A stretch of DNA of 64,000 nucleotides from the NCBI RefSeq assembly GCF_003813905.1, contig NZ_RPFJ01000009.1, positions 62,001 to 126,000 of the forward strand. The letters run 5' to 3'. The notes below the pieces were generated by a model. It had not been told where the DNA came from. It did not search any database and was given only the letters and a program-made list of their open reading frames with translations. Positions 16,492 to 25,242 of this stretch are shown here, in pieces. The DNA comes from Aureibaculum marinum. Lineage in GTDB: Bacteria > Bacteroidota > Bacteroidia > Flavobacteriales > Flavobacteriaceae. Each line of letters starts with the position of its first letter. Position 1 is the first letter of the stretch. The position numbers were made by a program, and so were the translations under genes.

Positions 16492-17043
16492 CTACTTTAT
16501 TTTATTAGGATTTTGCTTTACAAAAGCCCCCCATCCAGAATAACTTTTACCAACCTCAACACGACCATCATTATAAAAATGACAAACAGCAGCTGCTAAG
16601 CCATCTGTTGAATCTAAATTTTTGGGCAATTCTTTTATACCTAACGTACTTTGTAACATTTTAGCAACTTGCTCTTTACTAGCATTTCCGTTACCTGTAA
16701 TTGCCATTTTTATCTTTTTGGGCGAATATTCTGTAATGGGTATTTGACGCGATAATCCAGCTGCCATAGCAACACCTTGAGCTCTACCTAACTTAAGCAT
16801 ACTTTGTACATTTTTACCAAAAAAAGGAGCCTCAATAGCAATTTCATCAGGGTGGTACGAATCTATCAACTCAATAGTACGTTCAAAAATAAGTTTGAGT
16901 TTTACATAATGATTGTCATATTTTTTGAGTTGTAATTCATTCAATTGCAAAAAATACATTTGTTTGTTAATCACTTTTATCAACCCAAACCCCATAATTG
17001 TAGTTCCTGGATCTATGCCTAATATAATTTTCTCTGAATTCAA
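16492..17043 (-). CDS. ruvC: Crossover junction endodeoxyribonuclease RuvC
   Basis: 183 residues, close to the family length. The four acidic catalytic residues are visible: Asp11 in ILGIDPGTTIMGFG, Glu71 in IAIEAPFFG, and Asp144 and Asp147 in NLDSTDGLAAA. The ITGNGNASKEQV stretch near 115-125 is the DNA-binding segment. It resolves Holliday junctions together with RuvAB. The reading frame begins with TTG at 17043, and no ATG exists upstream before a stop, so TTG is the likely start. Confidence 0.93.
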   Translation of the reverse strand: MNSEKIILGIDPGTTIMGFGLIKVINKQMYFLQLNELQLKKYDNHYVKLKLIFERTIELIDSYHPDEIAIEAPFFGKNVQSMLKLGRAQGVAMAAGLSRQIPITEYSPKKIKMAITGNGNASKEQVAKMLQSTLGIKELPKNLDSTDGLAAAVCHFYNDGRVEVGKSYSGWGAFVKQNPNKIK

Positions 17044-17126
17044 ATTTTTAAGTTAAGTATTCTTCACAAAACTAATCAATTACCAACTGATAGTAATATA
17101 CAATTCTATAATCCTTTTAATAACTA

Positions 17127-18062
17127 TTAGTATTGATGCGGATGATATGTATTTACTAATGTACCATCATCAAACAAATCTAGAATAGCATAACCTGGTG
17201 GTGTTTCTCTATACCAATATTTTTGTGCAGAATGCTCGTCACCTTCTTCCCACCAAGCACCACTTAATGCTCCTGTAACATAATAGTTTACATTATTATA
17301 CACTCCAGCATCTACTAAATGGATATGACCACTAATGCAATGTATTTTTTTATCTTTATGCTTATAGAATATTTTTGTTATTTCACTAAAATCTTTATGA
17401 TTCCCATTTTTAAAAACTCCACATAAACTTAAAATAGGACAATGAGACATTATTAAAATAGGCGTTTCTTTAGAAACTTTGTCTAAATCTTCAGCCAACC
17501 ATTCTCGCTGTATTTCACCTAACGAAATGGTACTATCATTCATGCTGTCTAAAATAATAAAATGCCAACCTTCTCTATCAAAACTATAATAAGTAGATGG
17601 CATTTTTAATTGTTTTACCACATATTGTTTTCCATACATTGGGTCTGATTTGTCAGGAGCTGCCCACCACATATCGTGATTTCCCAAACAGCTATACATT
17701 TCATATTCAGAAAACTCACTTCTCAAATCATTCCATATATCCCACTGTTCTTTAGTTCTTTCTCTAGTTATACGTTTATAATTAGCTGCATAAATAATAT
17801 CACCTCCGTTCATAAAAAAATCAACATTATGCTTTTTTATATCCGCTAAACATTTCTTAAAACGATTAGGAGCATTATGCTCTGGCCTCATATGAACATC
17901 TGTAATATGTGCAATTCTTAAAAGTCTATTTCTATTTTTTGAATTAATATTCTTTGTAGTAGCTGAAGCTATGGGTGACATTGTAATTGCCCCTGCAACG
18001 AAACCCATTTTTTTTATAGCAGATCTTCGGTTTGAACTAAATTTGTGGTTGGTTTTACTCAT
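17127..18062 (-). CDS. Secreted calcineurin-like metallophosphoesterase
   Basis: 311 residues. The N-terminus (SSNRRSAIKKMGFVAGAITMSPIASA) is a twin-arginine-type signal, so export by Tat is likely. Then come the five metallophosphoesterase motifs: HITDVHMRP, NGGDIIY, LGNHDMWW, IMSHCPI and CISGHIHLVD. It therefore binds two metal ions and should cleave phosphomono- or diesters outside the cytoplasm; the substrate is unknown. It is divergent from the flippase-like gene at 18124. Confidence 0.85.
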   Translation of the reverse strand: MSKTNHKFSSNRRSAIKKMGFVAGAITMSPIASATTKNINSKNRNRLLRIAHITDVHMRPEHNAPNRFKKCLADIKKHNVDFFMNGGDIIYAANYKRITRERTKEQWDIWNDLRSEFSEYEMYSCLGNHDMWWAAPDKSDPMYGKQYVVKQLKMPSTYYSFDREGWHFIILDSMNDSTISLGEIQREWLAEDLDKVSKETPILIMSHCPILSLCGVFKNGNHKDFSEITKIFYKHKDKKIHCISGHIHLVDAGVYNNVNYYVTGALSGAWWEEGDEHSAQKYWYRETPPGYAILDLFDDGTLVNTYHPHQY

Positions 18063-18123
18063 TATTATCAGGTTAAAATAAATAATTGCTTAATTTGCAC
18101 TCTAGCTACTAAAATACGATTCA

Positions 18124-19083
18124 TTGCCAAACAAAACTAAAAAATTCTCTTTTTTTCTTATTAAACTGGCTATTGTTGTTGGAGCTTTTTACTTTATCTA
18201 TGATAAAACAATTCATAATCCGCAACTTAACTTTCAAGATTTTATCAATCAACTTGAATATAGCATTGCTGAAAGTTATAAAACCATTTTTACATTACTA
18301 GGCTTTACCATTTTTAATTGGTTGTTTGAAATTTTAAAATGGCAAAAATTAGTTTCTATTGTAAAACATATCACTTTTTACAATTCTTTACAACAGAGCT
18401 TAGGATCACTTACTGCCTCTTTGTTTACCCCAAATAGAATTGGCGAATATGGTGCAAAAGCCATCTATTACAAAAAAGGAAATAGACGAAAAATAATGTT
18501 GCTAAATCTTCTTGGCAATATGAGCCAAATGAGTGTTACTCTAACATTAGGAGCTATAGGTTTACTCTATATTTTTATAAACTTTAAGTTAGAAATTGAT
18601 GTTTATCGTTTTAAAAAACTAGGCTATTTAGTAGCTATAGTATTATTAATTGTATTAGGAATTGGCTTAAAGGGCTTTAAAAAAATTAGAGGTTTTTACA
18701 TTGATAAAATTATTCTTTTTGTAAAAAAAATGTCTTTAAAATCACATTTAACCATAGTGTTATTTTCTTTTTTACGGTATCTAATATTCTCTCACCAGTT
18801 TTATTTTTTACTAATCATTTTTGAGGTTAACCTTGATTATTTAACTTGCATGAGTCTGATTACAGCTATGTATTTTTTAGCCTCTATAGTTCCAAGTTTA
18901 GCATTATTAGATTGGTTAGTTAAAGGCTCTGTTGCTATTTGGATATTTAGTTTGGTATCTGTTAATGAATTAATAATTGTTACAATAACCTTATTAATGT
19001 GGATACTCAATTTTGGAATACCCGCTATTATAGGAAGTTATTTTGTATTAAATTTCAAACTTCCTAGTATTGAAAATGAATAA
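18124..19083 (+). CDS. Flippase-like integral membrane protein (UPF0104 / LPG synthase TM family)
   Basis: 319 residues with about eight predicted transmembrane segments, starting with FSFFLIKLAIVVGAFYFIYDK. The family signature is SLTASLFTPNRIGEYGAKAIYY near residue 105, followed by a central LLGNMSQMSVTL. Known: the family includes the membrane part of lysylphosphatidylglycerol synthase (MprF) and glycolipid flippase-like proteins; no soluble synthase domain is attached here. The only available start is TTG at 18124. It is followed 37 bp later by a GT2 glycosyltransferase, so transport of a glycosylated lipid is possible. Confidence 0.8.
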   Translation: MPNKTKKFSFFLIKLAIVVGAFYFIYDKTIHNPQLNFQDFINQLEYSIAESYKTIFTLLGFTIFNWLFEILKWQKLVSIVKHITFYNSLQQSLGSLTASLFTPNRIGEYGAKAIYYKKGNRRKIMLLNLLGNMSQMSVTLTLGAIGLLYIFINFKLEIDVYRFKKLGYLVAIVLLIVLGIGLKGFKKIRGFYIDKIILFVKKMSLKSHLTIVLFSFLRYLIFSHQFYFLLIIFEVNLDYLTCMSLITAMYFLASIVPSLALLDWLVKGSVAIWIFSLVSVNELIIVTITLLMWILNFGIPAIIGSYFVLNFKLPSIENE

Positions 19084-19120
19084 GAAATGATGGCTTTAAA
19101 AATATAGAATTTATTTTATT

Positions 19121-20248
19121 TTGGAATTGATATCAATACTCATATTGCTATGTTATGGAACTTTACTAATTGCTCTTGTTATTGGGTTTGATAGTGTGTC
19201 TATTTTTGAAGAAAAATCACAGCCTCCAACTACCAAGTTTTCAATTATTATTCCTTTTCGGAATGAAAAAGACAACCTCAACAACCTGCTTAAAAGTCTT
19301 GTTTTACTTAATTATCATAAAAATTATTTTGAAATTTTAATGGTAAATGACCAGTCTACTGATAATTCTGTTGAACTTATTCAACTTTTTAAAACACAAC
19401 ATCCAAATTTACCCATTGTTATCTTAGAAAATAATAGGAAAACAATTTCACCGAAAAAAGATGCTATTAAAACAGCAATTGACAAAGCTCAATTTGAATG
19501 GATAATTTCTACAGATGCCGATTGTACCGTACCTAAAAATTGGTTAAATACGTTTAATACGTTTATACTAATCAATAAACCAAAATTAATTGCAGCTCCT
19601 GTTACTTACAAGGTTAGCAATTCCTTTTTAGATCAGTTTCAATTGTTTGACTTTTTAAGCTTACAAGCTTCTACTATTGGCGGATTTGGATTAAAAAAAC
19701 CTTTTTTATGCAATGGAGCTAATCTTTGTTACGAAAAATCTGTTTTCAATGAGATCAACGGCTTTAAAGACAATGACAAAATTGCGAGTGGAGATGACAT
19801 TTTTTTACTAGAAAAAATACATAAAAAATACCCTAAAAAAGTACATTTTTTAAAATCTAAAGAGGCACTTGTTTATACCAAACCAGAACCCTCAATAACA
19901 TCTTTAATTTCACAACGTGTACGTTGGGCTTCTAAAACAACATCGGTTAATAACTCCTTCACAAAACTAGTAGGAGTAATTGTAATGGCTATGAATTTTT
20001 TATGGGCTGCTGCAATTGTACTCTTGGTGTTAAACCTAATAAGTTGGCACTATTTATTTACTATTATTACTGCTAAATTTATTTTAGATTTTATACTGCT
20101 ACAGCGAATATTTCATTTTTATAAACATCGCTTACATTTTCATAGATTTTTACTAAACAGTTGCTGCTACCCGTTTTTTAGTATGTTTGTTATCTTTTTA
20201 TCCTTAAAAAAAGGATACCGTTGGAAAAACAGGTCATTTAAAAAATAA
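19121..20248 (+). CDS. Family 2 glycosyltransferase, membrane bound
   Basis: 375 residues. An N-terminal transmembrane segment (ISILILLCYGTLLIALVIGFD) precedes a GT-A domain with FSIIIPFRNEKDNLNNLL, MVNDQSTDNSVE, the DxD motif in ISTDADC, and the acceptor-site motifs GDDIFLLEKI and QRVRWASKT. Two C-terminal membrane segments follow (about 280-345). This layout resembles processive or polyprenyl-linked GT2 enzymes. The frame opens with TTG; no in-frame ATG fits the N-terminal helix. Sugar and acceptor are unknown. Its neighbours on both sides are membrane proteins. Confidence 0.85.
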   Translation: MELISILILLCYGTLLIALVIGFDSVSIFEEKSQPPTTKFSIIIPFRNEKDNLNNLLKSLVLLNYHKNYFEILMVNDQSTDNSVELIQLFKTQHPNLPIVILENNRKTISPKKDAIKTAIDKAQFEWIISTDADCTVPKNWLNTFNTFILINKPKLIAAPVTYKVSNSFLDQFQLFDFLSLQASTIGGFGLKKPFLCNGANLCYEKSVFNEINGFKDNDKIASGDDIFLLEKIHKKYPKKVHFLKSKEALVYTKPEPSITSLISQRVRWASKTTSVNNSFTKLVGVIVMAMNFLWAAAIVLLVLNLISWHYLFTIITAKFILDFILLQRIFHFYKHRLHFHRFLLNSCCYPFFSMFVIFLSLKKGYRWKNRSFKK

Positions 20249-20251
20249 TAT

Positions 20252-20992
20252 ATGGCACTACTTAATTACAAAACTTCAAATCCTGTTTTTAGCGGATACA
20301 TTTGGAAATACAATCGTAATTCTGTCTCAAAAATGACTTTAAATGGTGTGTTTCTGAAATCGCTTTTTTCTATTTTTCTAGTAAGTTTAACCACTTGGTA
20401 TGTTTGGGATTTAGTTACCAAAGGTCTTGATGTTGACTATTATACCTATGGAGGAATGGCAGCAGCTGTTGTATTTAGTATTATCACATCTTACAAGAAA
20501 AAATGGTCGCCAGTTACTACTCCGCTCTATGCGTTGTCAAAAGGACTATTTTTAGGTGGTATTTCTGCATATGCAGAGGCTAAATTTGAAGGCATGCCCA
20601 TACGGGCTGTTAGTGTTACTCTACTAACTTTTATTATAATGCTATTACTGTATAAAGCCAAAATTGTTGTAGTTACCAAGCAATTTAGAAGTGTTTTAAT
20701 TACGGTAATTATTACCATAATGAGTATCTATATTATCAGTTGGATTTTAGGCATTTTCGGTATTTACTTACCTTATATTATGGGTACTTCTTGGTTTGCT
20801 ATAGGTTTTAATATTATTACGGCTATTGTTGCTTCATTTTCATTACTACTTGATTTTGATTTTATTGACAGAAAGTTATACAAAGCTCCAAAATATTACG
20901 AATGGGTGGCTACTTGGGGAATACTGGTTACTCTTATTTGGCTATATGTAGAAGTACTTCGGTTGATGAAAAAATTAGTAATACGCTTATAA
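20252..20992 (+). CDS. Bax inhibitor-1/YccA-like membrane protein
   Basis: 246 residues with seven predicted membrane segments, the usual number for the BI-1/YccA family. It begins MALLNYKTSNPVFSGYIWK, and the central region has GGISAYAEAKF and YKAKIVVVTKQFRSVLI. Near the end are LDFDFIDRKLYKAPKYYEW, with the acidic residues of the pH-sensitive core, and a last segment. Known: related proteins leak Ca2+ or regulate membrane proteases. It starts 3 bp after the glycosyltransferase stop, so cotranscription is likely. Confidence 0.85.
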   Translation: MALLNYKTSNPVFSGYIWKYNRNSVSKMTLNGVFLKSLFSIFLVSLTTWYVWDLVTKGLDVDYYTYGGMAAAVVFSIITSYKKKWSPVTTPLYALSKGLFLGGISAYAEAKFEGMPIRAVSVTLLTFIIMLLLYKAKIVVVTKQFRSVLITVIITIMSIYIISWILGIFGIYLPYIMGTSWFAIGFNIITAIVASFSLLLDFDFIDRKLYKAPKYYEWVATWGILVTLIWLYVEVLRLMKKLVIRL

Positions 20993-21048
20993 AGAAACAC
21001 ATCAAATTGCACTTTTATTCTTCAGATTTTTTTAAAGAAAACTAAAGA

Positions 21049-21531
21049 CTAAATCGTTTTTACCTCAACTGCCATCCGATATTGCGATTTTACAAAAATT
21101 CCACGTTTCACTGCCGGTTTCATACTTGGCAATCGTTGAATACTTACTTTAAGTATTTCTTTAAAATCAGGAATTTGTTCGTCAATAGCATTAGTAGAAT
21201 TTACATTAACAAGGCTCGCTCTTCCTGTATTATCAATCAAAATATCAATCCATGCAGTATCATTTACAGCTTCTTGTACTTTTATATCAGCTTTATTTAA
21301 AGATTCACTTAATTTTTGGGTTAATGTATTTTGGAAACATTCCTTTTGATTATCATTTTCTGCAAAATTTTCACAATCTGAAAAAATAGGATAAGTATCA
21401 ACTTTAGTAAAATCAATAACCGTATTAACTACTTCCAAGTTACTTTTTGACGACGTTGAATTGGACGAAAAGTACTCGCAAGAAGTAAATAATAATATAA
21501 AAAAAAGAAAACTTACGGTTCGCTTTAGCAT
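21049..21531 (-). CDS. Lipoprotein with TonB C-terminal-like domain
   Basis: 160 residues from the ATG at 21531. A lipoprotein signal ends in LLFTSCEYF (lipobox Cys about residue 18). Residues 45-160 resemble the TonB-C module of the BlaR1 protein encoded two genes upstream: both have PIF(S/P)DCEN followed by a charged run and a conserved Cys, then Gln and Leu-rich helices, and both end in a short beta-hairpin region (SMKPAVKRG). The linear order in the operon is BlaI, BlaR1, TPR, then this protein. It is probably periplasmic, and what it signals is unknown. Confidence 0.65.
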   Translation of the reverse strand: MLKRTVSFLFFILLFTSCEYFSSNSTSSKSNLEVVNTVIDFTKVDTYPIFSDCENFAENDNQKECFQNTLTQKLSESLNKADIKVQEAVNDTAWIDILIDNTGRASLVNVNSTNAIDEQIPDFKEILKVSIQRLPSMKPAVKRGIFVKSQYRMAVEVKTI

Positions 21532-21578
21532 TGTTAATTGATATAACAACGAAAGTACAATTTTTTAATAAAAAAACC

Positions 21579-22829
21579 CTATTCCTGTTCTTCTCCTTTC
21601 ATAAAATATTCTTTATTTATCTCTTTAATACGAGATTTTGCATACAAAGTAGATTTTTTATCATAAGTAGAAAATTTTTCTACATATTCCTCATAATGTC
21701 TTAAAGCTATTTTTTTATCTTTATAATAATCGTCAGACAACATTGCCAATTGAAAAAGCAACTGAAAATTTCTAGGATTATTTTTATAACCTTCCTCAAA
21801 AGAGGTTAATGCCCTTTTAATTTTTCCTTGTTCTAGCTGTACTTTTCCTAACTCAAAATAATTCTTATCAACATCAGGTTTTTGAAACATAATTGACATC
21901 ATAAAACTCATTTCAGCTTTATCATATTCTTGCATTGCTGCATGTACCAATCCAATATTAAACAAGGTATTTACATCCTTAAAATCAACTTTTTTCACCT
22001 TATTAAAATACAACAAAGCTTTTTCATAATCTTTTAACTTGTAATAACTTAACCCGAATAACTTATTTACAAATGGCGTTTTAAAATTTAAAATTTCTAA
22101 CTTTTTTAAATATACTATAGTTGAGTCATATTCTTTCTTTAAAAACTGATTTTGAGCTTTTAGCTGTAAGAAATTTAAATTATCAGAATCGATTTCCAGT
22201 CCTTTATCTATAAAAAGATCGGCCGAATCTCTCACTTTAACTTTATTATAATATTTTGCCAGTTGATACATACTTTTAATATGAGCAGTATCTAATCGAA
22301 AGGCTTCTAAATAGGGTTTCAAGGGATCTTTTTTTATCTTAGTTAAAACTTCTCCCAATTCATAATGATAATTCGGATTTTCAGAATCTTTGGCAATCAA
22401 TCCTTTTAATAAAACAATAGCTTCGGTAGTTTTTCTATTTGCAGCATATAATTTGGCCAAATTGTATTGCAAGAATAAATTATCAGGATTGTCTTTTAAA
22501 ACCTCACTTTGCAATTGCATTGCTTTTTTAGTGTTACCAGCATATTGATAACATTTACCCAATTGTTCTTTTATTTTATCGGAAGGATTCATTGCATATG
22601 CTCTATCATAGTATTTTATAGCATTGGCATAATTACCCGTTTTCTGATAAATAGATGCTATTTTAAAAAGCACTTCTTCCGATGGGTTTTCATCTGCCTT
22701 TAATTGCTTTAAAGCCAATTGGTAATTCCCTGTTTCTAAAGATGTATCTGCAACAGTTAAAACCGATGTTTGAGCATCGATTTTAACAATAAATACTATA
22801 AAAAGTAATACAGCTATATTTTTATGCAT
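21579..22829 (-). CDS. Secreted tetratricopeptide-repeat protein
   Basis: 416 residues. An N-terminal signal peptide (IAVLLFIVFIVKIDA) is followed by about ten tandem 34-residue TPR units (for example YANAIKYYDRAYAMNPSD, KAMQLQSEVLKDNPDN, KALLYFNKVKKVDFKD). It should form a superhelical scaffold in the periplasm. It is 18 bp downstream of BlaR1 and about 30 bp upstream of the TonB-C lipoprotein, so it looks like part of the same operon. Partners cannot be told from sequence. Confidence 0.85.
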   Translation of the reverse strand: MHKNIAVLLFIVFIVKIDAQTSVLTVADTSLETGNYQLALKQLKADENPSEEVLFKIASIYQKTGNYANAIKYYDRAYAMNPSDKIKEQLGKCYQYAGNTKKAMQLQSEVLKDNPDNLFLQYNLAKLYAANRKTTEAIVLLKGLIAKDSENPNYHYELGEVLTKIKKDPLKPYLEAFRLDTAHIKSMYQLAKYYNKVKVRDSADLFIDKGLEIDSDNLNFLQLKAQNQFLKKEYDSTIVYLKKLEILNFKTPFVNKLFGLSYYKLKDYEKALLYFNKVKKVDFKDVNTLFNIGLVHAAMQEYDKAEMSFMMSIMFQKPDVDKNYFELGKVQLEQGKIKRALTSFEEGYKNNPRNFQLLFQLAMLSDDYYKDKKIALRHYEEYVEKFSTYDKKSTLYAKSRIKEINKEYFMKGEEQE

Positions 22830-22847
22830 AGAGAAATAGTATGTAAA

Positions 22848-24602
22848 TTACAGGGTAACTATATAATTGTTATTCTCAGAAATCTTAATTTCAGTACTTG
22901 GCAATCCTTTAAAGTTTATTAACAAAATCTCACCTTTTGCCGCTTTTATTTTAAAATTACCGTCAAAATCGGTTACAGCTACTTTATCTGTTCCTTTAAT
23001 AAATATCGTTACACCTGGTAATCCCATTAATTTACCTGAAACAAGGCCCTTTACATTACCCGAAATGACGCCACTGTTGACAGAATGATCTATTGATGCT
23101 TGTACACTGGGCTTACTTTCTAAAACCATTTCTTCTTGAGCACTCTCTTTATCGGCAATCATTAATGTAATAGGTAACGCATACTTAACTGCTACTTTTT
23201 CACCTTGATGCTCTCCTGGAATCATTTTAGGCAAGCTACTTACAACTCGAATGGCTTCATCTTCTAAAGCTTGATGAGGACCACGAGCTTTTACATCTTC
23301 TATATTACCTTCTTTACCTATTTTAAAAGTTGTTATCACTCTTTTTTTGCCTGGATCTAGCCCTAGATCTTTAGCCAAATTTGTATTAAATTTTTGAAGC
23401 ACAAACTTTTGAATACTTTCTTGTAAGCATTTTTTATTGTCTTCTGCATTTTCACAATCAGGAAAAATTGGAGCATTTTCAATTATTGCAAAGGGAACGT
23501 CTTCACCTTCAAAAGTTTCATCAATTTGCTGAGTTTCCATTACTCCATATATTTTTCTTTGCTCTCTCTTTTCAAGTAGATACCGATAAAGTTGTTCTCT
23601 TATTTCGTTTTTTTTCTCTGAATCTATATCTGTTAAATTTTTTAACTTATCTAATTCCTCTATAATTTTATCTAATCTCTCATCAATAAATTTTTCGGTT
23701 TTTGGGTCTCGCTCCAACAATTCTTCAAGCTCATTATCATTTTCTAATATTGGCTCACTTTTCTCACAAGATGTGTACAATAACATTCCCATTAATATAG
23801 GCACTAGTAATACGTACTTAAACTTCAGTATTTGCTTAGATTTTTTTTTGTTTAACATGAGTATTCGTTTTTTTAGTAATGATTGTTTAAAAAATGGATT
23901 GATAAATGATATATTTTGTACACCAAATGTTTCTGATAATAAGTGGTTAAAATAATTAGCTTTGTTTTCTATTTTTATCGCTTTTGAATCCGCAATAAAC
24001 TCATGCAATTCAGATATTCTTGCTTGGTACAAATAACTGTACGGATTAAACCAAAACACAATTTTTTGCAACTCAAAAAACAATAAATCTAAACTGTGCT
24101 TTTGTTGTACATGCACCAACTCATGTTCAATAATTTGAGCTTTGTTATTACTTTCCTTTCCTAAAAAAATGTAATTGAAAAAAGAAAACGCCTTATTGTT
24201 TTGCAACCACACCAAATAATAATTGGAAGTATATTCTATATCATTAGCAACTATCAATTTTATTACCTTATACAGCTTAATAAGAAATAAAACACTCGCA
24301 ACGGTAAAACCAAGCCAAAAAACCACCTTTAAAACTAGAAAAAAGGTAACTGGCTGATTCATTTGTTGCTTAATTACAACCGCAGGATTCAAAACCACTT
24401 CTGGCAATAGCACCACATATTCTTGAGGTATAAACTCTTGTACGTTATTAATCTTTATCAACGGAATCACATACGCCAACACTGAAGTTGCCATTAAATA
24501 GACCCTGTTCCATTGAAAAAAGGTTTCTCTTTTCAAAAATATGTCATAAACTGCTAAAAACAGTGTTTGAAAAAGTAGTACTTTGATAATATAATCTAAC
24601 AT
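22848..24602 (-). CDS. BlaR1-type M56 metallopeptidase with TonB-C and carboxypeptidase-like C-terminal domains
   Basis: 584 residues from the ATG at 24602 (MLDYIIKVLL). Domains in order: an M56 integral-membrane peptidase (about 1-260) with zinc motif HELVH (His160, Glu161, His164) and membrane segments on both sides; a transmembrane segment around KFKYVLLVPILMGMLLYTSCEK; a charged coiled-coil-like region; a TonB C-terminal-like domain (about 365-480, PIFPDCENAEDNKKCLQ and the P-K-x-I-P-G stretch); and a CarboxypepD-regulatory-like beta domain (about 500-584). Known: M56 antirepressors sense an envelope signal and cleave a BlaI-type repressor. Here a BlaI gene lies directly upstream. The sensing domains are unlike the penicillin-binding domain of classical BlaR1, so the signal is probably not a beta-lactam. 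Confidence 0.85.
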   Translation of the reverse strand: MLDYIIKVLLFQTLFLAVYDIFLKRETFFQWNRVYLMATSVLAYVIPLIKINNVQEFIPQEYVVLLPEVVLNPAVVIKQQMNQPVTFFLVLKVVFWLGFTVASVLFLIKLYKVIKLIVANDIEYTSNYYLVWLQNNKAFSFFNYIFLGKESNNKAQIIEHELVHVQQKHSLDLLFFELQKIVFWFNPYSYLYQARISELHEFIADSKAIKIENKANYFNHLLSETFGVQNISFINPFFKQSLLKKRILMLNKKKSKQILKFKYVLLVPILMGMLLYTSCEKSEPILENDNELEELLERDPKTEKFIDERLDKIIEELDKLKNLTDIDSEKKNEIREQLYRYLLEKREQRKIYGVMETQQIDETFEGEDVPFAIIENAPIFPDCENAEDNKKCLQESIQKFVLQKFNTNLAKDLGLDPGKKRVITTFKIGKEGNIEDVKARGPHQALEDEAIRVVSSLPKMIPGEHQGEKVAVKYALPITLMIADKESAQEEMVLESKPSVQASIDHSVNSGVISGNVKGLVSGKLMGLPGVTIFIKGTDKVAVTDFDGNFKIKAAKGEILLINFKGLPSTEIKISENNNYIVTL

Positions 24603-24628
24603 ATTATTGTGTTTTAAAACGGAAGTCG

Positions 24629-24682
24629 ACAGACTGAAAACCAAGGTTATATTTAAATTTTTACTTTTACAGACTGAAAACC
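24629..24682. repeat. 14-bp direct repeat between blaI and blaR1 genes
   Basis: ACAGACTGAAAACC occurs at 24629-24642 and again at 24669-24682, 40 bp apart (about four helical turns), in the 131-bp gap between the BlaI and BlaR1 genes. Spacing on one DNA face suggests a protein-binding site, possibly for graded expression of the receptor. Confidence 0.5.
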
Positions 24683-24733
24683 TGATTAATTAATAGAGAG
24701 GTTCTAAGTTATTTAAGTAACACTTAATCCCTA

Positions 24734-25117
24734 TTAATTTGTTGTATCACTCTTATCTTCTTCCGACATGTTTATCTCTTTCATAATGCTTTCTAATTCT
24801 TTAATATTCACATCATTTTTCTGAACAAAAAAGGATACCATACTTTTAAAAGAGCCTCCAAAATAACCATCCATTAATTTGTGTAAACTTTGATTACTAT
24901 AAGAAGATTTTTCAACCAGAGGAAAGTATTTATATCCCTTTCCATAAGTTTGATGGTCTACAAACTTTTTATCCTCCAAAATTCTAACTATAGTAGAAAC
25001 TGTATTGTACGCAGGCTTTGGTTCTGGAAATTTTTCAATTATCTCTTTAACAGTACACAACTCAAGATCCCACATAATTTGCATTATCTGCTCCTCTGCT
25101 TTTGTTAATTGTTTCAT
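24734..25117 (-). CDS. BlaI/MecI/CopY-family transcriptional repressor
   Basis: 127 residues. The winged helix-turn-helix fills residues 1-75: LTKAEEQIMQIMWDLELCTVKEIIEKFPEPKPAYNTVSTIVRILEDKKFV, then the wing KGYKYFPLV. The C-terminal half is the helical dimerisation and cleavage region. Known: dimers bind short dyads over the promoter and are cut by the partner M56 protease. Its partner gene lies immediately downstream. The region upstream holds a 40-bp palindrome that overlaps the -7 element, fitting autoregulation. Confidence 0.92.
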   Translation of the reverse strand: MKQLTKAEEQIMQIMWDLELCTVKEIIEKFPEPKPAYNTVSTIVRILEDKKFVDHQTYGKGYKYFPLVEKSSYSNQSLHKLMDGYFGGSFKSMVSFFVQKNDVNIKELESIMKEINMSEEDKSDTTN

Positions 25118-25148
25118 TATCTTTTAGTATTAAATTAATCTTCTTCTG

Positions 25149-25192
25149 CAAATATAACTAAAAAATTAGTTTGAACTAATTTTTTAGTTATA
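25149..25192 (-). promoter_or_regulatory. BlaI operator palindrome with embedded -7 element
   Basis: 25153-25192 is a perfect inverted repeat: two 19-bp arms around the dinucleotide TG. Each arm contains its own dyad, AACTAA-N4-TTAGTT, so the site offers two adjacent 16-bp dimer sites. On the minus strand TATATTTG (25156-25149) is a perfect -7 element that overlaps the palindrome edge, so a bound repressor would block the promoter of the BlaI-BlaR1 operon. The same DNA lies 51 bp from the divergent DUF456 gene, which it might also control. Binding is inferred, not shown. Confidence 0.75.
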
Positions 25193-25242
25193 AACTTTGT
25201 AACAAACTTTAAATATCTTCGTCAAATAAATAAAAAAAAATA

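Noticed and set aside
21049-25117. A beta-lactam resistance operon
   Set aside because: The BlaR1-like protein lacks a penicillin-binding domain and no beta-lactamase gene is nearby.
25153-25192. The 40-bp palindrome as a transcription terminator
   Set aside because: It lies between divergent genes, at the promoters and not at gene ends, and its double dyad suits a repressor better.
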